From positions 1 to 64,000 of the forward strand of contig JAJYUB010000007.1 in assembly GCA_021792795.1 (NCBI GenBank): 64,000 nucleotides of DNA, written 5' to 3'. Origin of the DNA: Acidobacteriota bacterium. GTDB lineage: Bacteria; Acidobacteriota; Terriglobia; Terriglobales; Acidobacteriaceae. A program made the translations under genes and the position numbers. The notes under the pieces are model-generated. The model ran no database searches, was not told where the DNA came from, and worked only from the letters and a program-made list of their open reading frames with translations. Positions within the stretch are counted from its first letter, which is position 1. Each line of letters opens with the position of its first letter. Positions 1 to 16,675 of the stretch are shown piece by piece.

Positions 1-113
1 TCGACCATCACAATGAAAGCCCCAAACCCTTCATCTGGACCGCCAAGGCCGCCGACATCCTGGAGAAGGTCAAGCGCGCTCGGGCGGCCCTGCATAACGG
101 TCAATCTGCATGA
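1..113 (+). CDS. IS630-family transposase, C-terminal fragment (5' end outside the window)
   Basis: The frame beginning at base 3 is open from the window edge to a TGA at 111-113 and encodes 36 residues starting DHHNESPKPFIWTA and ending in an Ala/Arg/Lys-rich helix. A 'DHHN..PKPFIWTA' string followed by a short helix is how I recall the C-terminus of IS630-type DDE transposases, where the Asp and His residues lie close to the last catalytic acidic residue. Only the tail is visible, so whether the element is intact cannot be told. No terminal inverted repeat is obvious between here and the next gene. Family assignment is from memory of the motif. Confidence 0.7.
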   Translation, partial: DHHNESPKPFIWTAKAADILEKVKRARAALHNGQSA

Positions 114-153
114 CGCACTACACTAGATGAACGATTTCCCGCGTTGGTGAATT

Positions 154-1005
154 ATGTGGAGAATACTGACAATCGCCGTATTCCTTGCAGCCACCTGTCA
201 GATAGATGGGCAGGCGCATGGCTCCCAAGCCGGAAGCGGTCAAGACGACACTGCAAGTGCGAAAAACCCAACCCCGCCGTCCAGGACAGCCACATGCGCG
301 GTGGAAGATGATGGCACCACCATAAAATGCAATTGGTCAGAAGCAAAACCGGATAGTTATCTCAAGCGTCTCTTTAGTCCTGAAAATGCCCCAAGCATAG
401 CCCTCTTCTTTGTAGGTCTCGGCGGTATCGTTGTAGCGGTTTGCACCCTTCACAAGATTGAGAGGCAGACGAAGGCCACTGAAGACACCCTCATCCAAAC
501 CCAAAGGCCAAAGGTTGTTGTGAAACGAATATCTCTGATTCCCGGCACGCTGGTAGAAGTGAGAGGCAATTCAACTTTGCAGGATGATCCTCGTTGGCGA
601 ATTGCCTGCGTGATAGCAAATCTCGGAGGCAGCACAGCTCGGATCGTAGGGAGCAATTTGACCCTCAGCCGACTTGGAATTGGGACGCTGAGCGAGTTGC
701 TTCCCGGTTTGCCTGCCTACGGGAGAGATTACTCGTTTGAACAGTTCTCCATCGAACCAGGAGAACGTCAAGAAAAAGTCGTGATTTTATCGCAACAGCC
801 CGACACCGCACACCTGCGAAACCTTCACGAGATGTCGAGAAATGGACAGAACATTAGCACTAGTCCTCTAATTTGCTTCGGCTTCCTCCACTATCGGGAT
901 TTGTCGGGGGTCGGACGGCGGACTGGCTTCGCGGCTCAATGGCACCCTGAAGATATGAGTTTCACGAGGTTAGATGATTATCCCCAATACGAGTATTGCG
1001 ATTAG
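154..1005 (+). CDS. Membrane-anchored protein of unknown function (283 aa)
   Basis: I do not recognise a named family. Residues 1-20 form a hydrophobic signal-like stretch. A second strong hydrophobic segment, about residues 80-100 (APSIALFFVGLGGIVVAV), is followed by a short polar helix with the pattern ATEDTLIQTQRPK. A beta-rich region of about 160 residues follows, containing 'IANLGGSTARIV' and a C-terminal 'FLHYRDLSG' strand. The layout of a membrane helix, a short linker ending in 'QRP' and a beta domain is common in uncharacterised bacterial proteins of this length. Its base composition is lower in G+C than the ribosomal genes that follow. It sits next to an IS630 fragment, so it is probably accessory DNA. 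Confidence 0.75.
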   Translation: MWRILTIAVFLAATCQIDGQAHGSQAGSGQDDTASAKNPTPPSRTATCAVEDDGTTIKCNWSEAKPDSYLKRLFSPENAPSIALFFVGLGGIVVAVCTLHKIERQTKATEDTLIQTQRPKVVVKRISLIPGTLVEVRGNSTLQDDPRWRIACVIANLGGSTARIVGSNLTLSRLGIGTLSELLPGLPAYGRDYSFEQFSIEPGERQEKVVILSQQPDTAHLRNLHEMSRNGQNISTSPLICFGFLHYRDLSGVGRRTGFAAQWHPEDMSFTRLDDYPQYEYCD

Positions 1006-1353
1006 CGTTGCTGGCCCCAAGAGGCAAATTTAGGACGCCACCGGATTGGGATGCCGAATGACAATGCTCACGATCCGATTCAGTAACAGTATGGTGCTCC
1101 GGCTTGTCATCGCGGTTGGCGCAGTTTATTGGGCATGGGCTGGGAAGTCAGTTGCGCTTTCTTGGCTCGTTCTGGCATAATGAATAGACGCGTGCTTATA
1201 GTAATTCGTTGCTACTTGTACGCGCCACATACCACGGCCGGACGGCCGCTCCGAGCAATGCACCAACCATGCAGTTGAATACCAGCAACACGGAGTGGTT
1301 CAGCGGAAACAAGCGCTGCATTTAGGTCCGCGCGGTGGGAGACAAAGGAAATT
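1006..1353. other. Spacer between the accessory gene and rplA
   Basis: This stretch has no convincing long gene. It holds one possible 40-codon ORF (listed separately) and a weak promoter-like pair, TTGCGC at 1152-1157 and CATAAT at 1176-1181 with an 18-bp spacer, which could serve rplA. The last 20 bases hold the AAAGGAA Shine-Dalgarno of rplA. No rplK, nusG or secE is present, although these normally stand directly upstream of rplA. Confidence 0.5.
1058..1180 (+). CDS. Possible 40-residue membrane peptide
   Basis: An ATG at 1058 opens 40 codons ending in TAA at 1178-1180. The middle of the predicted peptide is hydrophobic (MVLRLVIAVGAVYWAWAG), compatible with one membrane-spanning helix. 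There is no clear Shine-Dalgarno and no recognisable family, so it may be a chance frame or a decayed gene fragment within the accessory DNA. I list it because it is the only coding candidate in this spacer. Confidence 0.25.
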   Translation: MTMLTIRFSNSMVLRLVIAVGAVYWAWAGKSVALSWLVLA

Positions 1354-2070
1354 ATGTCGAAAAGAGCAGGAAAGAATATAGAAAAGGCGCGCGCCGCTGT
1401 TGAGGTCCGCCCTTACTCCCTGACCGAAGCGGTCCCGCTTCTCAAAAAGGTCAAATACGCAAAGTTCGATGAGACGGTGGAGATCACGCTGCGTTTGGGC
1501 GTCGATCCCAAGCACGCCGACCAGATGGTCCGCGGCACCGTTGTTCTTCCCCATGGATTAGGCAAGACAAAGCGCGTGGCCGTGATTGCCTCCGGCGAGA
1601 AGGTCCGCGAAGCGGAGGCAGCAGGCGCGGACTTTGTGGGCGGCGACGACCTGGTGGAACGAATCCAAAAAGAGAATTGGACCGATTTTGACGCCCTGAT
1701 CGCCACGCCGGACATGATGAAGGCGCTGGGCCGGCTGGGCAAAATCCTGGGACCGCGCGGACTGATGCCGAACCCGAAGACGGGCACGGTGACGACGGAT
1801 GTGGCGTCTGCGGTGAAAGAGATCAAGGCCGGCAAGGTGGAATTCCGCACGGACAAGACGGCGCTGATCCATGTGCCGGTGGGCAAGCTTTCCTTCTCTC
1901 CGGAAAAGCTGATTGAGAATGCCACCACGGTGATTACCAGCGTGGTGAAGGCCAAGCCTTCCGCAGCCAAGGGCAAGTATGTCAAAGGGATGACGCTGAG
2001 TTCGACCATGGGACCTGGAATCCAGTTGGACCATGCGGTTGTGGACGCGGCGGGCAAGGCGCAACAGTAA
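1354..2070 (+). CDS. rplA: 50S ribosomal protein L1
   Basis: The protein of 238 residues is a full-length bacterial L1. It carries the expected '[21 protein letters not shown]' region (shortened here), the '[14 protein letters not shown]' signature around residues 128-141, and the C-terminal 'STMGPG' tail. L1 forms the L1 stalk of the large subunit, helps release deacylated tRNA, and in many bacteria represses its own operon by binding the mRNA leader. The start is fixed by AAAGGAA eight bases upstream and by the typical basic N-terminus MSKRAGKN. Unusually it is preceded by IS-associated DNA rather than rplK, so it must have its own promoter or be read from upstream. Confidence 0.98.
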   Translation: MSKRAGKNIEKARAAVEVRPYSLTEAVPLLKKVKYAKFDETVEITLRLGVDPKHADQMVRGTVVLPHGLGKTKRVAVIASGEKVREAEAAGADFVGGDDLVERIQKENWTDFDALIATPDMMKALGRLGKILGPRGLMPNPKTGTVTTDVASAVKEIKAGKVEFRTDKTALIHVPVGKLSFSPEKLIENATTVITSVVKAKPSAAKGKYVKGMTLSSTMGPGIQLDHAVVDAAGKAQQ

Positions 2071-2127
2071 TTGGGACAGGAAAAGACTCCGATCTGAAGA
2101 AGCGAGACCGCGCGGATTTTGTTTCAT

Positions 2128-2164
2128 CCCACTCAAGCCAAAAGAAGGCTTGAATGGGGCACCC
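2128..2164 (+). repeat. Intergenic hairpin repeat, CCCA...TGGGGCACCC family, copy 1
   Basis: The left arm CCCA-C-TCAAGCC (2128-2139) pairs with GGCTTGA-A-TGGG (2147-2158) around a 7-base A-rich loop, leaving a single C/A mismatch at the fifth position. GCACCC follows at 2159-2164. A nearly identical copy with the same mismatch lies at 61841-61876. It sits in the rplA-rplJ spacer, so it would be transcribed as part of the ribosomal operon. Confidence 0.8.
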
Positions 2165-2190
2165 GGCGCCCAGGTATAGAGGACATTGAG

Positions 2191-2733
2191 ATGGCATTGA
2201 CGAGAGCCAAGAAGGCAGAGCAGGTTGAAAAGCTGGCATCCGAGTTGACGGGCGCGACGACGGCAATTGTCGGGACGTTTCAGAAGCTGACGGTTTCCCA
2301 GGATTTTGCGCTGCGGACCGTGGTGCGGAACGCAGGCGGCAAGTATCGCGTGGTGAAGAATAAGCTGGCCGCGCGGGCCGCGCAGGGTACCGGGGTCGAG
2401 CAGGCGCTACAGGGGCTGAAGGGCGTTTCCTCGCTGGCGTACAGCACTGGCGATCCGGTGGCCCTGGCGAAGGCGCTGACCACCTGGGTGAAGGACAACG
2501 CGGAATTTTCCTTCAAGCTGGCGATTGTCGACGGCAAGATTCTGTCAGTGGCAGAGATCCAGCAGTTGGCCTCGATGCCGGGACGCGAGGAGCTGTACTC
2601 GAAGCTGCTGTTCCTGATTAGCTCTCCGGCACAGCGGTTGGCGACGGTGATCAATGCTACCGGACGCGACCTTGCGGTGGTGATCGGGCAGGCAGTCGAG
2701 CAGAAGAAGTTTTCGGAAGCGGCCGCTTCGTAA
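2191..2733 (+). CDS. rplJ: 50S ribosomal protein L10
   Basis: This 180-residue protein matches L10, the base of the L7/L12 stalk, which holds the L12 dimers on the ribosome. The start at 2191 gives the standard beginning MALTRAKKAEQVEKL and has AGAGGAC a suitable distance upstream. A longer frame opens at 2119 but would run through the intergenic repeat, so I rejected that start. Recognisable parts are 'VRNAGGKYRVVKNKLAARA' and a C-terminal helix (about residues 135-175) that would bind L12. It lies between rplA and rplL as usual. Confidence 0.97.
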   Translation: MALTRAKKAEQVEKLASELTGATTAIVGTFQKLTVSQDFALRTVVRNAGGKYRVVKNKLAARAAQGTGVEQALQGLKGVSSLAYSTGDPVALAKALTTWVKDNAEFSFKLAIVDGKILSVAEIQQLASMPGREELYSKLLFLISSPAQRLATVINATGRDLAVVIGQAVEQKKFSEAAAS

Positions 2734-2785
2734 GGGCTGCGTAGTTTTTTTAGAGTAGTTTCACGATCGCTGGAACGCTATCAAT

Positions 2786-2816
2786 CCCAGGTTAGCTACG
2801 CGAGCCTGGGGCACCC
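2786..2816 (+). repeat. Intergenic hairpin repeat, CCCA...TGGGGCACCC family, copy 2
   Basis: CCCAGG at 2786-2791 pairs with CCTGGG at 2805-2810, and GCACCC follows at 2811-2816. The inner part of the stem is imperfect, so the conserved features here are the outer arms and the GCACCC trailer. It lies in the 240-base spacer between rplJ and rplL. Confidence 0.65.
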
Positions 2817-2973
2817 GGCACTTTTTCGAGAGATCTGCTGCATTGCGTTGGGGTGTCGTCTGGACACAACGGAAACCATCGCGGCGGCAATCGGGACAGG
2901 CATCTGAGGTCCCGCAAGCATTACAAGAATCAGGTTTCACGACTCGGTTTTCGCAAGGATATGGAGAATGGAC

Positions 2974-3354
2974 ATGGCGGATTTACAGCAAATTGAGGAT
3001 CAAATTGTCGGGCTGACCCTGCTGGACGCGGCAGCTCTGGTGAAGAAGCTAGAAGAGCGGCTGGGAGTTTCAGCCGCGGCCGCCGCGCCGGTGATGGTGG
3101 CGGGAGGAGGCGCGGGCGCCGCTGCGGCGCAGGTGGAAGAGCAGACCGAGTTTACCGTCATCCTGAAGGATGCGGGGACCAATAAAATCAACACGATCAA
3201 GGTAGTCCGCGAAGTGACGGCCCTGGGCCTGAAGGAAGCGAAGGACCTGGTGGATGGCGCTCCCAAGACGGTGAAAGAGGGCATCACCAAAGACGAGGCG
3301 GAGGCGATCAAGAAGAAATTTACTGACGCCGGCGCTGCTGTTGATGTAAAGTAA
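2974..3354 (+). CDS. rplL: 50S ribosomal protein L7/L12
   Basis: The 126-residue product is a typical L7/L12. It has an N-terminal dimerisation helix ([20 protein letters not shown]), an Ala/Gly-rich hinge around residues 33-52, and the C-terminal factor-binding domain with 'EFTVIL', '[17 protein letters not shown]' and 'GAAVDVK' at the end. It recruits elongation and initiation factors to the ribosome. Two ATGs lie close together at 2968 and 2974. GGAG at 2963-2966 is only one base from the first but seven from the second, and the family begins MADL, so I chose 2974. Confidence 0.97.
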   Translation: MADLQQIEDQIVGLTLLDAAALVKKLEERLGVSAAAAAPVMVAGGGAGAAAAQVEEQTEFTVILKDAGTNKINTIKVVREVTALGLKEAKDLVDGAPKTVKEGITKDEAEAIKKKFTDAGAAVDVK

Positions 3355-3935
3355 TTGTCCTTGCCAGCGCGGCGAATGTGCGCTACTCTTACGAAGTGAG
3401 CCATTCGCCCCGCAGGCTCGATGGCTCGTGAAGTTCCTGCCGATTGCGACATGGCAGTTCGGCTTCACTTCGATTGTTCTAACAGCGCTTGGGAGCGGTC
3501 CCTAGCGCAGGCGGAAGCAAAAACCCATCTATTCAAATAGTGCACAATCCGGTTGTGGCGCTCGCGGGACTTACTGTCTCTCGCGGGCCGTTTTCTGTTT
3601 TTGAACACTTTTGCATAACGGAAGCGTCCGTAGAAATTAGGGGCCGTGATGGGAATACGCGCCGGACCGACCGCGAGAGTTCAGTCGATCGCAGTCGGCC
3701 CGATAGCGGACAGGGTCAGGGAAAGAGTATCTCCATCTCGCGTTGTTATGGAGCGGGTCGCGAACGGGATGCAATACCCGAAACGGACTTGAATACCAGC
3801 AGCAAACTTGATTTCGTTGTCATTCAACCACGTCGAATCGACGGACATTCCGTGAAGGAACCAGAACGCCGTCGAGTCCATTTTCGGGTTGCCGCCGGGA
3901 ATGGCCGCAAAAGGCAAAACAGCCAGGAGTGAAGC
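3355..3935. other. Long rplL-rpoB spacer (581 bases)
   Basis: This spacer is long for an rplL-rpoB junction. I see no confident gene, no intrinsic terminator with a T-run and no clean sigma-70 promoter. The middle (about 3525-3640) is AT-richer than the flanks. Open frames on both strands cross it but have no recognisable domain; the minus-strand one, ending at 3681, runs into rpoB. The last bases hold the rpoB Shine-Dalgarno AGGAG at about 3926-3930. In other bacteria this spacer carries attenuation or RNA-processing signals, which would be a reasonable guess here. Confidence 0.5.
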
Positions 3936-8411
<4,476 letters not shown>

Positions 8412-8633
8412 GAATGCAAGCCCGGAGCGCCGCGAGCGATTGCGGCGCCTGGGAAGCGAATTTGGAAACAGTTTTTTTGAAGCCAGTTTTTAAGAGACAC
8501 GGTTGTCGTCCACATAAGCCAACGCGCTCCCGGGACGGACGGACGACCGGCATGATGGAAATCCCGGGAACGCGAGAACCGGTCCTGTTGCGCTTGCATC
8601 GCGCGCGGCAGAGATCCGGTCACGGAGGTTGTC

Positions 8634-12824
<4,191 letters not shown>

Positions 12825-12853
12825 CTGTTTGTAACAGTCATTGTTCTAAATGG

Positions 12854-12890
12854 AAGGGCATGCGCACTCCGCATGCCCTTTTTGTTTTTT
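12854..12890 (+). terminator. Intrinsic terminator after rpoC
   Basis: AAGGGCATGCG (12854-12864) pairs perfectly with CGCATGCCCTT (12870-12880) around the 5-base loop CACTC, followed by a T-rich run to 12890. This 11-bp stem plus T-tract is the clearest Rho-independent terminator in the window, 30 bases after the rpoC stop. Confidence 0.93.
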
Positions 12891-13079
12891 CGTGACTCTT
12901 CTGCAACACTACGACGATCAAAATCTGAATGTCGGATCGACATCCTTGAATCATCTTCTGCGGCAGAGGCATCCTACCCTTACATAGGCTCGCGTTTCGC
13001 GAATCGGGGCGAGGCGGAAGGCTCAAATCCACGTCAACACCGCGGAACCGCGCGGCAAAATCATACGGAGGAATCGTTT

Positions 13080-13448
13080 ATGTCTACAGTAGAAGTAGCG
13101 AAGGGACTGGTCGATCTGTGTCGACAGGGCAAGTACATGGGCGCCATCGAAAAGTATTATTCCGACAAGATTGTCAGCGTAGAATCGGCCGAGTTTCCGG
13201 GAATGCCGGCGGAGATGAAAGGCATCGAAGCGATCAAGGGAAAGACCAAACACTTCGAGGAGAATAACGAGATTCATAGCGCCGAAGTGAACGGACCCTT
13301 TGTTGGGGAGAAGCAGTTTGCGGTTCAGTTCAAGCTGGATGTGACGCAGAAGCCGTCTGGCAAACGTATGAAACTGGACGAGGTGGGACTGTACACGGTT
13401 GAAAACGGCAAGATTGTCCGCGAACATTTTTACTACAAGACAAGCTGA
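13080..13448 (+). CDS. SnoaL-like / NTF2-fold protein
   Basis: The 122-residue protein starts at an ATG preceded by GGAGGAAT at about 13066-13073. It has the small cone-shaped NTF2/SnoaL layout: a helix-rich start 'AKGLVDLCRQGKYMGAIEKYYSD', a conserved 'GIEAIKGKTKHFEEN' turn, and four beta strands ending 'EVGLYTVENGKIVREHFYYKTS'. Members of this fold act as small isomerases, ligand-binding proteins or stress proteins, and no catalytic residue here allows a substrate to be named. It follows the rpoC terminator and appears to be monocistronic. Confidence 0.8.
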   Translation: MSTVEVAKGLVDLCRQGKYMGAIEKYYSDKIVSVESAEFPGMPAEMKGIEAIKGKTKHFEENNEIHSAEVNGPFVGEKQFAVQFKLDVTQKPSGKRMKLDEVGLYTVENGKIVREHFYYKTS

Positions 13449-13483
13449 GGAAATTGATCGCCGCTCCGAGCTACAATCCGACA

Positions 13484-14032
13484 ATGCGGGTTTTTAAAAT
13501 TCTTCGGGAGGCTGCGGTTTACGCCGTTGTTGTGATTGCGGCGGCCGGTTCGGCTAGAGCGCTTCCGCGCCTGTCGTTGCATGGGCAGATGCATTTTCAA
13601 ATGGCATCCGCCGAACTGTATTCCGACACGGCAAACGCGCATGAAGACATTCGTCAGGCGATCTTGAAGGCTGCCGCGGAACATAAGAATGTACTGCTGG
13701 AATTCGGCGGCAACTGGTGCGTGGATTGCCATCTTCTCGAACTTTACTTCCACGATCCTGGCAACGCATCCCTGCTGGCGGCGAATTATGTGATGGTGCA
13801 TGTGAATGTCGGGGAATACGACAGGAACCTCGACCTGGCGCGCAAGTACGGCATCCCGCTCAGCAAAGGCGTTCCGGCGCTGGTGGTGTTGGATGGCGCG
13901 GGGCATATTTTGTACGCACAGCGGAATGCGGAGTTTGAAAATATGCGAGTGAAAGACTCGGCTGCCGTAACTAAGTTTCTGCTGAAGTGGAAACCGAGGG
14001 CGACTTACAGGAAACAACGCCCCGGCAAGTAA
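13484..14032 (+). CDS. Secreted thioredoxin-like protein
   Basis: The product has 182 residues. Residues 1-26 form a signal peptide (MRVFKILREAAVYAVVVIAA, then AGSARA). The mature part has a thioredoxin fold with the redox motif W-C-V-D-C inside 'LLEFGGNWCVDCHLLE', followed by 'VPALVVLDGAGHILYAQ', where the Pro corresponds to the cis-proline loop. The 'Ala-Glu-His-Lys-Asn-Val-Leu-Leu-Glu' lead-in resembles the thioredoxin domains of DsbD-type proteins. It probably acts on disulfides outside the cytoplasm. A frame extends to 13454, but a TACAAT box at 13472-13477 lies 6 bases before ATG 13484 and there is no Shine-Dalgarno, hinting at a leaderless transcript. Confidence 0.85.
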   Translation: MRVFKILREAAVYAVVVIAAAGSARALPRLSLHGQMHFQMASAELYSDTANAHEDIRQAILKAAAEHKNVLLEFGGNWCVDCHLLELYFHDPGNASLLAANYVMVHVNVGEYDRNLDLARKYGIPLSKGVPALVVLDGAGHILYAQRNAEFENMRVKDSAAVTKFLLKWKPRATYRKQRPGK

Positions 14033-14082
14033 AAAACGCCGTCGGCATTTTCAATGTTATTGTGATGCGAGCTTTGTTCTAT

Positions 14083-14113
14083 CCCACCCTAGCTTCGCTA
14101 GGATGGGGCACCC
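14083..14113 (+). repeat. Intergenic hairpin repeat, CCCA...TGGGGCACCC family, copy 3
   Basis: CCCA-C-CCTAGC (14083-14093) pairs with GCTAGG-A-TGGG (14097-14107) over the three-base loop TTC. GCACCC follows at 14108-14113. The C/A mismatch at the fifth position is the same as in copies 1 and 8. It lies between the convergent thioredoxin-like and beta-glucosidase genes, where it could help end transcription. Confidence 0.8.
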
Positions 14114-14141
14114 ATGACGTTTCGCTATCTGTGAAAGCCCC

Positions 14142-16544
14142 CTACGGCACCACTTTGAAGTCGGCGCTCTGGGTGGCCTCGGAACTGCCGCCGACAAAGA
14201 CGGTGTAGTCCGCCGGTTCCACGACGCGCTGGCTTTTCACGTTGATGAACGACAGCTCCTTGAAGCCCAGCGGGAAGGTGACCTTTTTCGATTCGCCGGG
14301 CTGCAGGCTTACGCGTTGAAAGCCTTCCAATACGCGCAACGGCTCTTCGACGCTGGCTCCGCGAATCCGAATGTAGAGTTGAACAATTTCGGTCCCGGCC
14401 ACCGCGCCAGAATTGCGCACCGTAGTTGCGGCCTCAATCGCCGGTTGTGAAGCACCCTGATCGGGAGCCGACATCAATTGCGCGATCGGCATCGAACTGG
14501 CGCTGAGCGTCACTGGGGAGTAGTCGAACTGGGTGTAGCTTAGTCCGTAGCCAAAGGGATAGAGCGGAGAATTGGCAACGTCGATGTAGCGCGAAACATA
14601 TTTTTCCGGAGCGTTTTCCGGCGGATGCGACAGGTCCATATTTCCCGCTGGACGACCCGTCGGCATTTGCGCCAGGTAGAGCGGTTCCTGCCCGACGGCG
14701 CGAGGAAAACTGACGGGAAGTTTGCCGCTGGGATTGGTGTTGCCGAATAAAAGATCCGTCAATGCCGGGCCAGCTTCGATCCCAGGAAACCATGCTTCAA
14801 GGATTGCGGGGACATGTTGCGCGGCCCAGTTGAGCACCAGCGGCCTGCCGCTGAAAACAATCAAGGCGACCGGTTTGCCGGTGGCGGCAATCGCGTGCAG
14901 CAATGCTTCCTGGTTGCCGGGCAAGTCCAGATGCGCTCGCGACGCAGCCTCGCCGGTCATTGAAGGGCCGTCTTCACCCAGCGCAAGAATGACCAGGTCC
15001 GCTTGCTCGGCGGCATGTTTCGCGGCATCAAATCCTGCGTCCGATGTCGTCAGTATCTGGGTGCCTTCGGCGTAGAGGACCTTTCCTCCCCGGCTCGTCA
15101 TGCGCTGCTCCAGCGCGGTTCGCAAGGTAATGGCGTCGGTGGGATTTCCCTGTCCTCCCCAGGAGCCGAGCATTTCGCCCTGCGAATCGGCCAGCGGGCC
15201 AATCAATGCGATGGTGTGGACGTGGGCGGAAATCGGCAACAGACTGGGCTGTCCTTCCTCGGCGCGGTTCTGCAACAGGACGATGGATTCCTCGGCTGCC
15301 TTGCGCGCCAGCGCGCGTTTTTCCGGCGTTGCCCGATACGGCGGACGGTCCTCATCCACGTAGGGATGGTCGAAGAGTCCGAGAGCGAACTTCACGCGCA
15401 GCACGCCCCGTACTGCCTCATCGATCGTGGATTCAGGGACGACATTGTTGCGCACCAGGGCGACGAGACGCTCGTGATACGCGCCGCTTTCCATGTCCAT
15501 GTCCAAGCCGGCGGCGATTGCTTTCTGCGCTGCGGTTGCATTGTCGAGCGCGATGCCATGCGGGACCAGCTCGCCGACCGCACCCCAGTCGCTAACGACA
15601 AATCCGCCGAAGTTCCACTCCTTGCGGAGAATCTGGGTGAGGGTATAGGGGTTGGCGGTCTCAGGCACGCTATTCAGAGAATTGAAGGAGCTCATCACGG
15701 TGGCCGAGCCGGCATCGACCGCAGCCTGATAGGGCGGCAGGTAGACCTGGCGCAGCATGATGTCGGACATGTCCACGGCGTTATAGTCGCGCCCGGCGAT
15801 GACCGCGCCGTAGGCGGCAAAATGCTTGACGCAGGCCGCCACGGAGTCCGGATTGCTGAGGCTGGCGCCCTGATAGCCGCGCACATAGGCGCGAGCCAGG
15901 GCGGAGCCGAGATACGGGCTTTCTCCCGAGCCTTCGACGATGCGTCCCCAACGCGCGTCGCGCGCGATATCGACCATGGGAGAAAAGACCCAGCGAATGC
16001 CATCGGCGCTTGCTTCCTGGGCGGCCATTCGCGCCGTCGCTTCCACCAGCGCAGGGTCGAAGCTGGAGGCGAGGCCGAGCGGCACAGGAAAGATGGTCCT
16101 ATAACCATGGATCGAATCGAAGCCGTACATCAGCGGAATATGGAGGCGGCTTTTTTCAACGGCGATATGCTGGAAGGCGTTCGCTTTTTTCGCGTCGGCG
16201 ACGTTCAGCAGCGCTCCCACCTGCCCTGCGGCGATCATGTCGTCATAGCTCTGCCGTCCGGTTCCGGGGCCAGTGGGTGTGCCGGAAGAAAACTGGACCA
16301 ACTGGCCGACCTTTTCTTCCAACGTCATCTTGGCCAACAACGCATCCACTTTTTTATTCAAAGCGGGACCGGTCAATTGAGGATTGGGAACGAAAGCGGC
16401 GGCGGAATTCTTGGAAGTGGCAGCGGAGCCGGAGGAATGACGACGATGGAACTGCGCCTGAGATTGTTGCGTGGAGCAGCAGATCAGGAACAGGGCCGCC
16501 AGAGCTGCAACCATAAATCTTGGGGCGCATCGGATCGAATTCAT
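14142..16544 (-). CDS. bglX: Periplasmic beta-glucosidase, glycoside hydrolase family 3
   Basis: The product has 800 residues from the ATG at 16544, which has AAGGA just upstream; the frame is open to 16601 without improving the signal. Residues 1-30 form a signal peptide. The GH3 N-terminal barrel runs from about 'KMTLEEKVGQLVQFSSG' through 'FSPMVDIARDARWGRIVEG' and 'ACVKHFAAYGA' to the nucleophile in 'VVSDWGAV' (Asp about 319). The GH3 C-terminal alpha/beta domain contains 'GEDGPSMTGEAASRAHLDLPG', and a fibronectin-III-like domain closes the protein. It should hydrolyse beta-glucosides such as cellobiose outside the cytoplasm. It is transcribed alone, convergent with its left neighbour. Confidence 0.93.
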   Translation of the reverse strand: MNSIRCAPRFMVAALAALFLICCSTQQSQAQFHRRHSSGSAATSKNSAAAFVPNPQLTGPALNKKVDALLAKMTLEEKVGQLVQFSSGTPTGPGTGRQSYDDMIAAGQVGALLNVADAKKANAFQHIAVEKSRLHIPLMYGFDSIHGYRTIFPVPLGLASSFDPALVEATARMAAQEASADGIRWVFSPMVDIARDARWGRIVEGSGESPYLGSALARAYVRGYQGASLSNPDSVAACVKHFAAYGAVIAGRDYNAVDMSDIMLRQVYLPPYQAAVDAGSATVMSSFNSLNSVPETANPYTLTQILRKEWNFGGFVVSDWGAVGELVPHGIALDNATAAQKAIAAGLDMDMESGAYHERLVALVRNNVVPESTIDEAVRGVLRVKFALGLFDHPYVDEDRPPYRATPEKRALARKAAEESIVLLQNRAEEGQPSLLPISAHVHTIALIGPLADSQGEMLGSWGGQGNPTDAITLRTALEQRMTSRGGKVLYAEGTQILTTSDAGFDAAKHAAEQADLVILALGEDGPSMTGEAASRAHLDLPGNQEALLHAIAATGKPVALIVFSGRPLVLNWAAQHVPAILEAWFPGIEAGPALTDLLFGNTNPSGKLPVSFPRAVGQEPLYLAQMPTGRPAGNMDLSHPPENAPEKYVSRYIDVANSPLYPFGYGLSYTQFDYSPVTLSASSMPIAQLMSAPDQGASQPAIEAATTVRNSGAVAGTEIVQLYIRIRGASVEEPLRVLEGFQRVSLQPGESKKVTFPLGFKELSFINVKSQRVVEPADYTVFVGGSSEATQSADFKVVP

Positions 16545-16675
16545 AACATCCTTTATGCTAGCAGTGAACGAAATTTCCGGCCGCCATCGCGCAACTCGCA
16601 TCCGGCGGCGGCGCTTCCCCTGGTAGGATGCCGAATGGGACGTGCTTCCCTATTTCGTTATAGTCTTTTCAACGT

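Noticed and set aside
1152-1181. TTGCGC-N18-CATAAT as the rplA promoter
   Set aside because: Each hexamer has mismatches and the 18-bp spacer is only acceptable, so I note it in the spacer entry but do not list it as a promoter.
2131-2153. ACTCAAG...CTTGAAT inside the hairpin repeat as an HspR (HAIR) site
   Set aside because: The half-sites are in the reverse order (ACTCAAG first) and belong to a repeat stem that varies freely in other copies, so it is not an operator.
3489-3932. 147-codon + strand frame between rplL and rpoB
   Set aside because: It is rich in Arg, Ser and Asp without hydrophobic core or domain, lacks a ribosome site, and overlaps other equally long frames on the opposite strand.
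12950-13045. tRNA-like segment with GGCTCAAATCC before the SnoaL-like gene
   Set aside because: The T-arm-like string has no matching acceptor stem or D-arm at the right distances.
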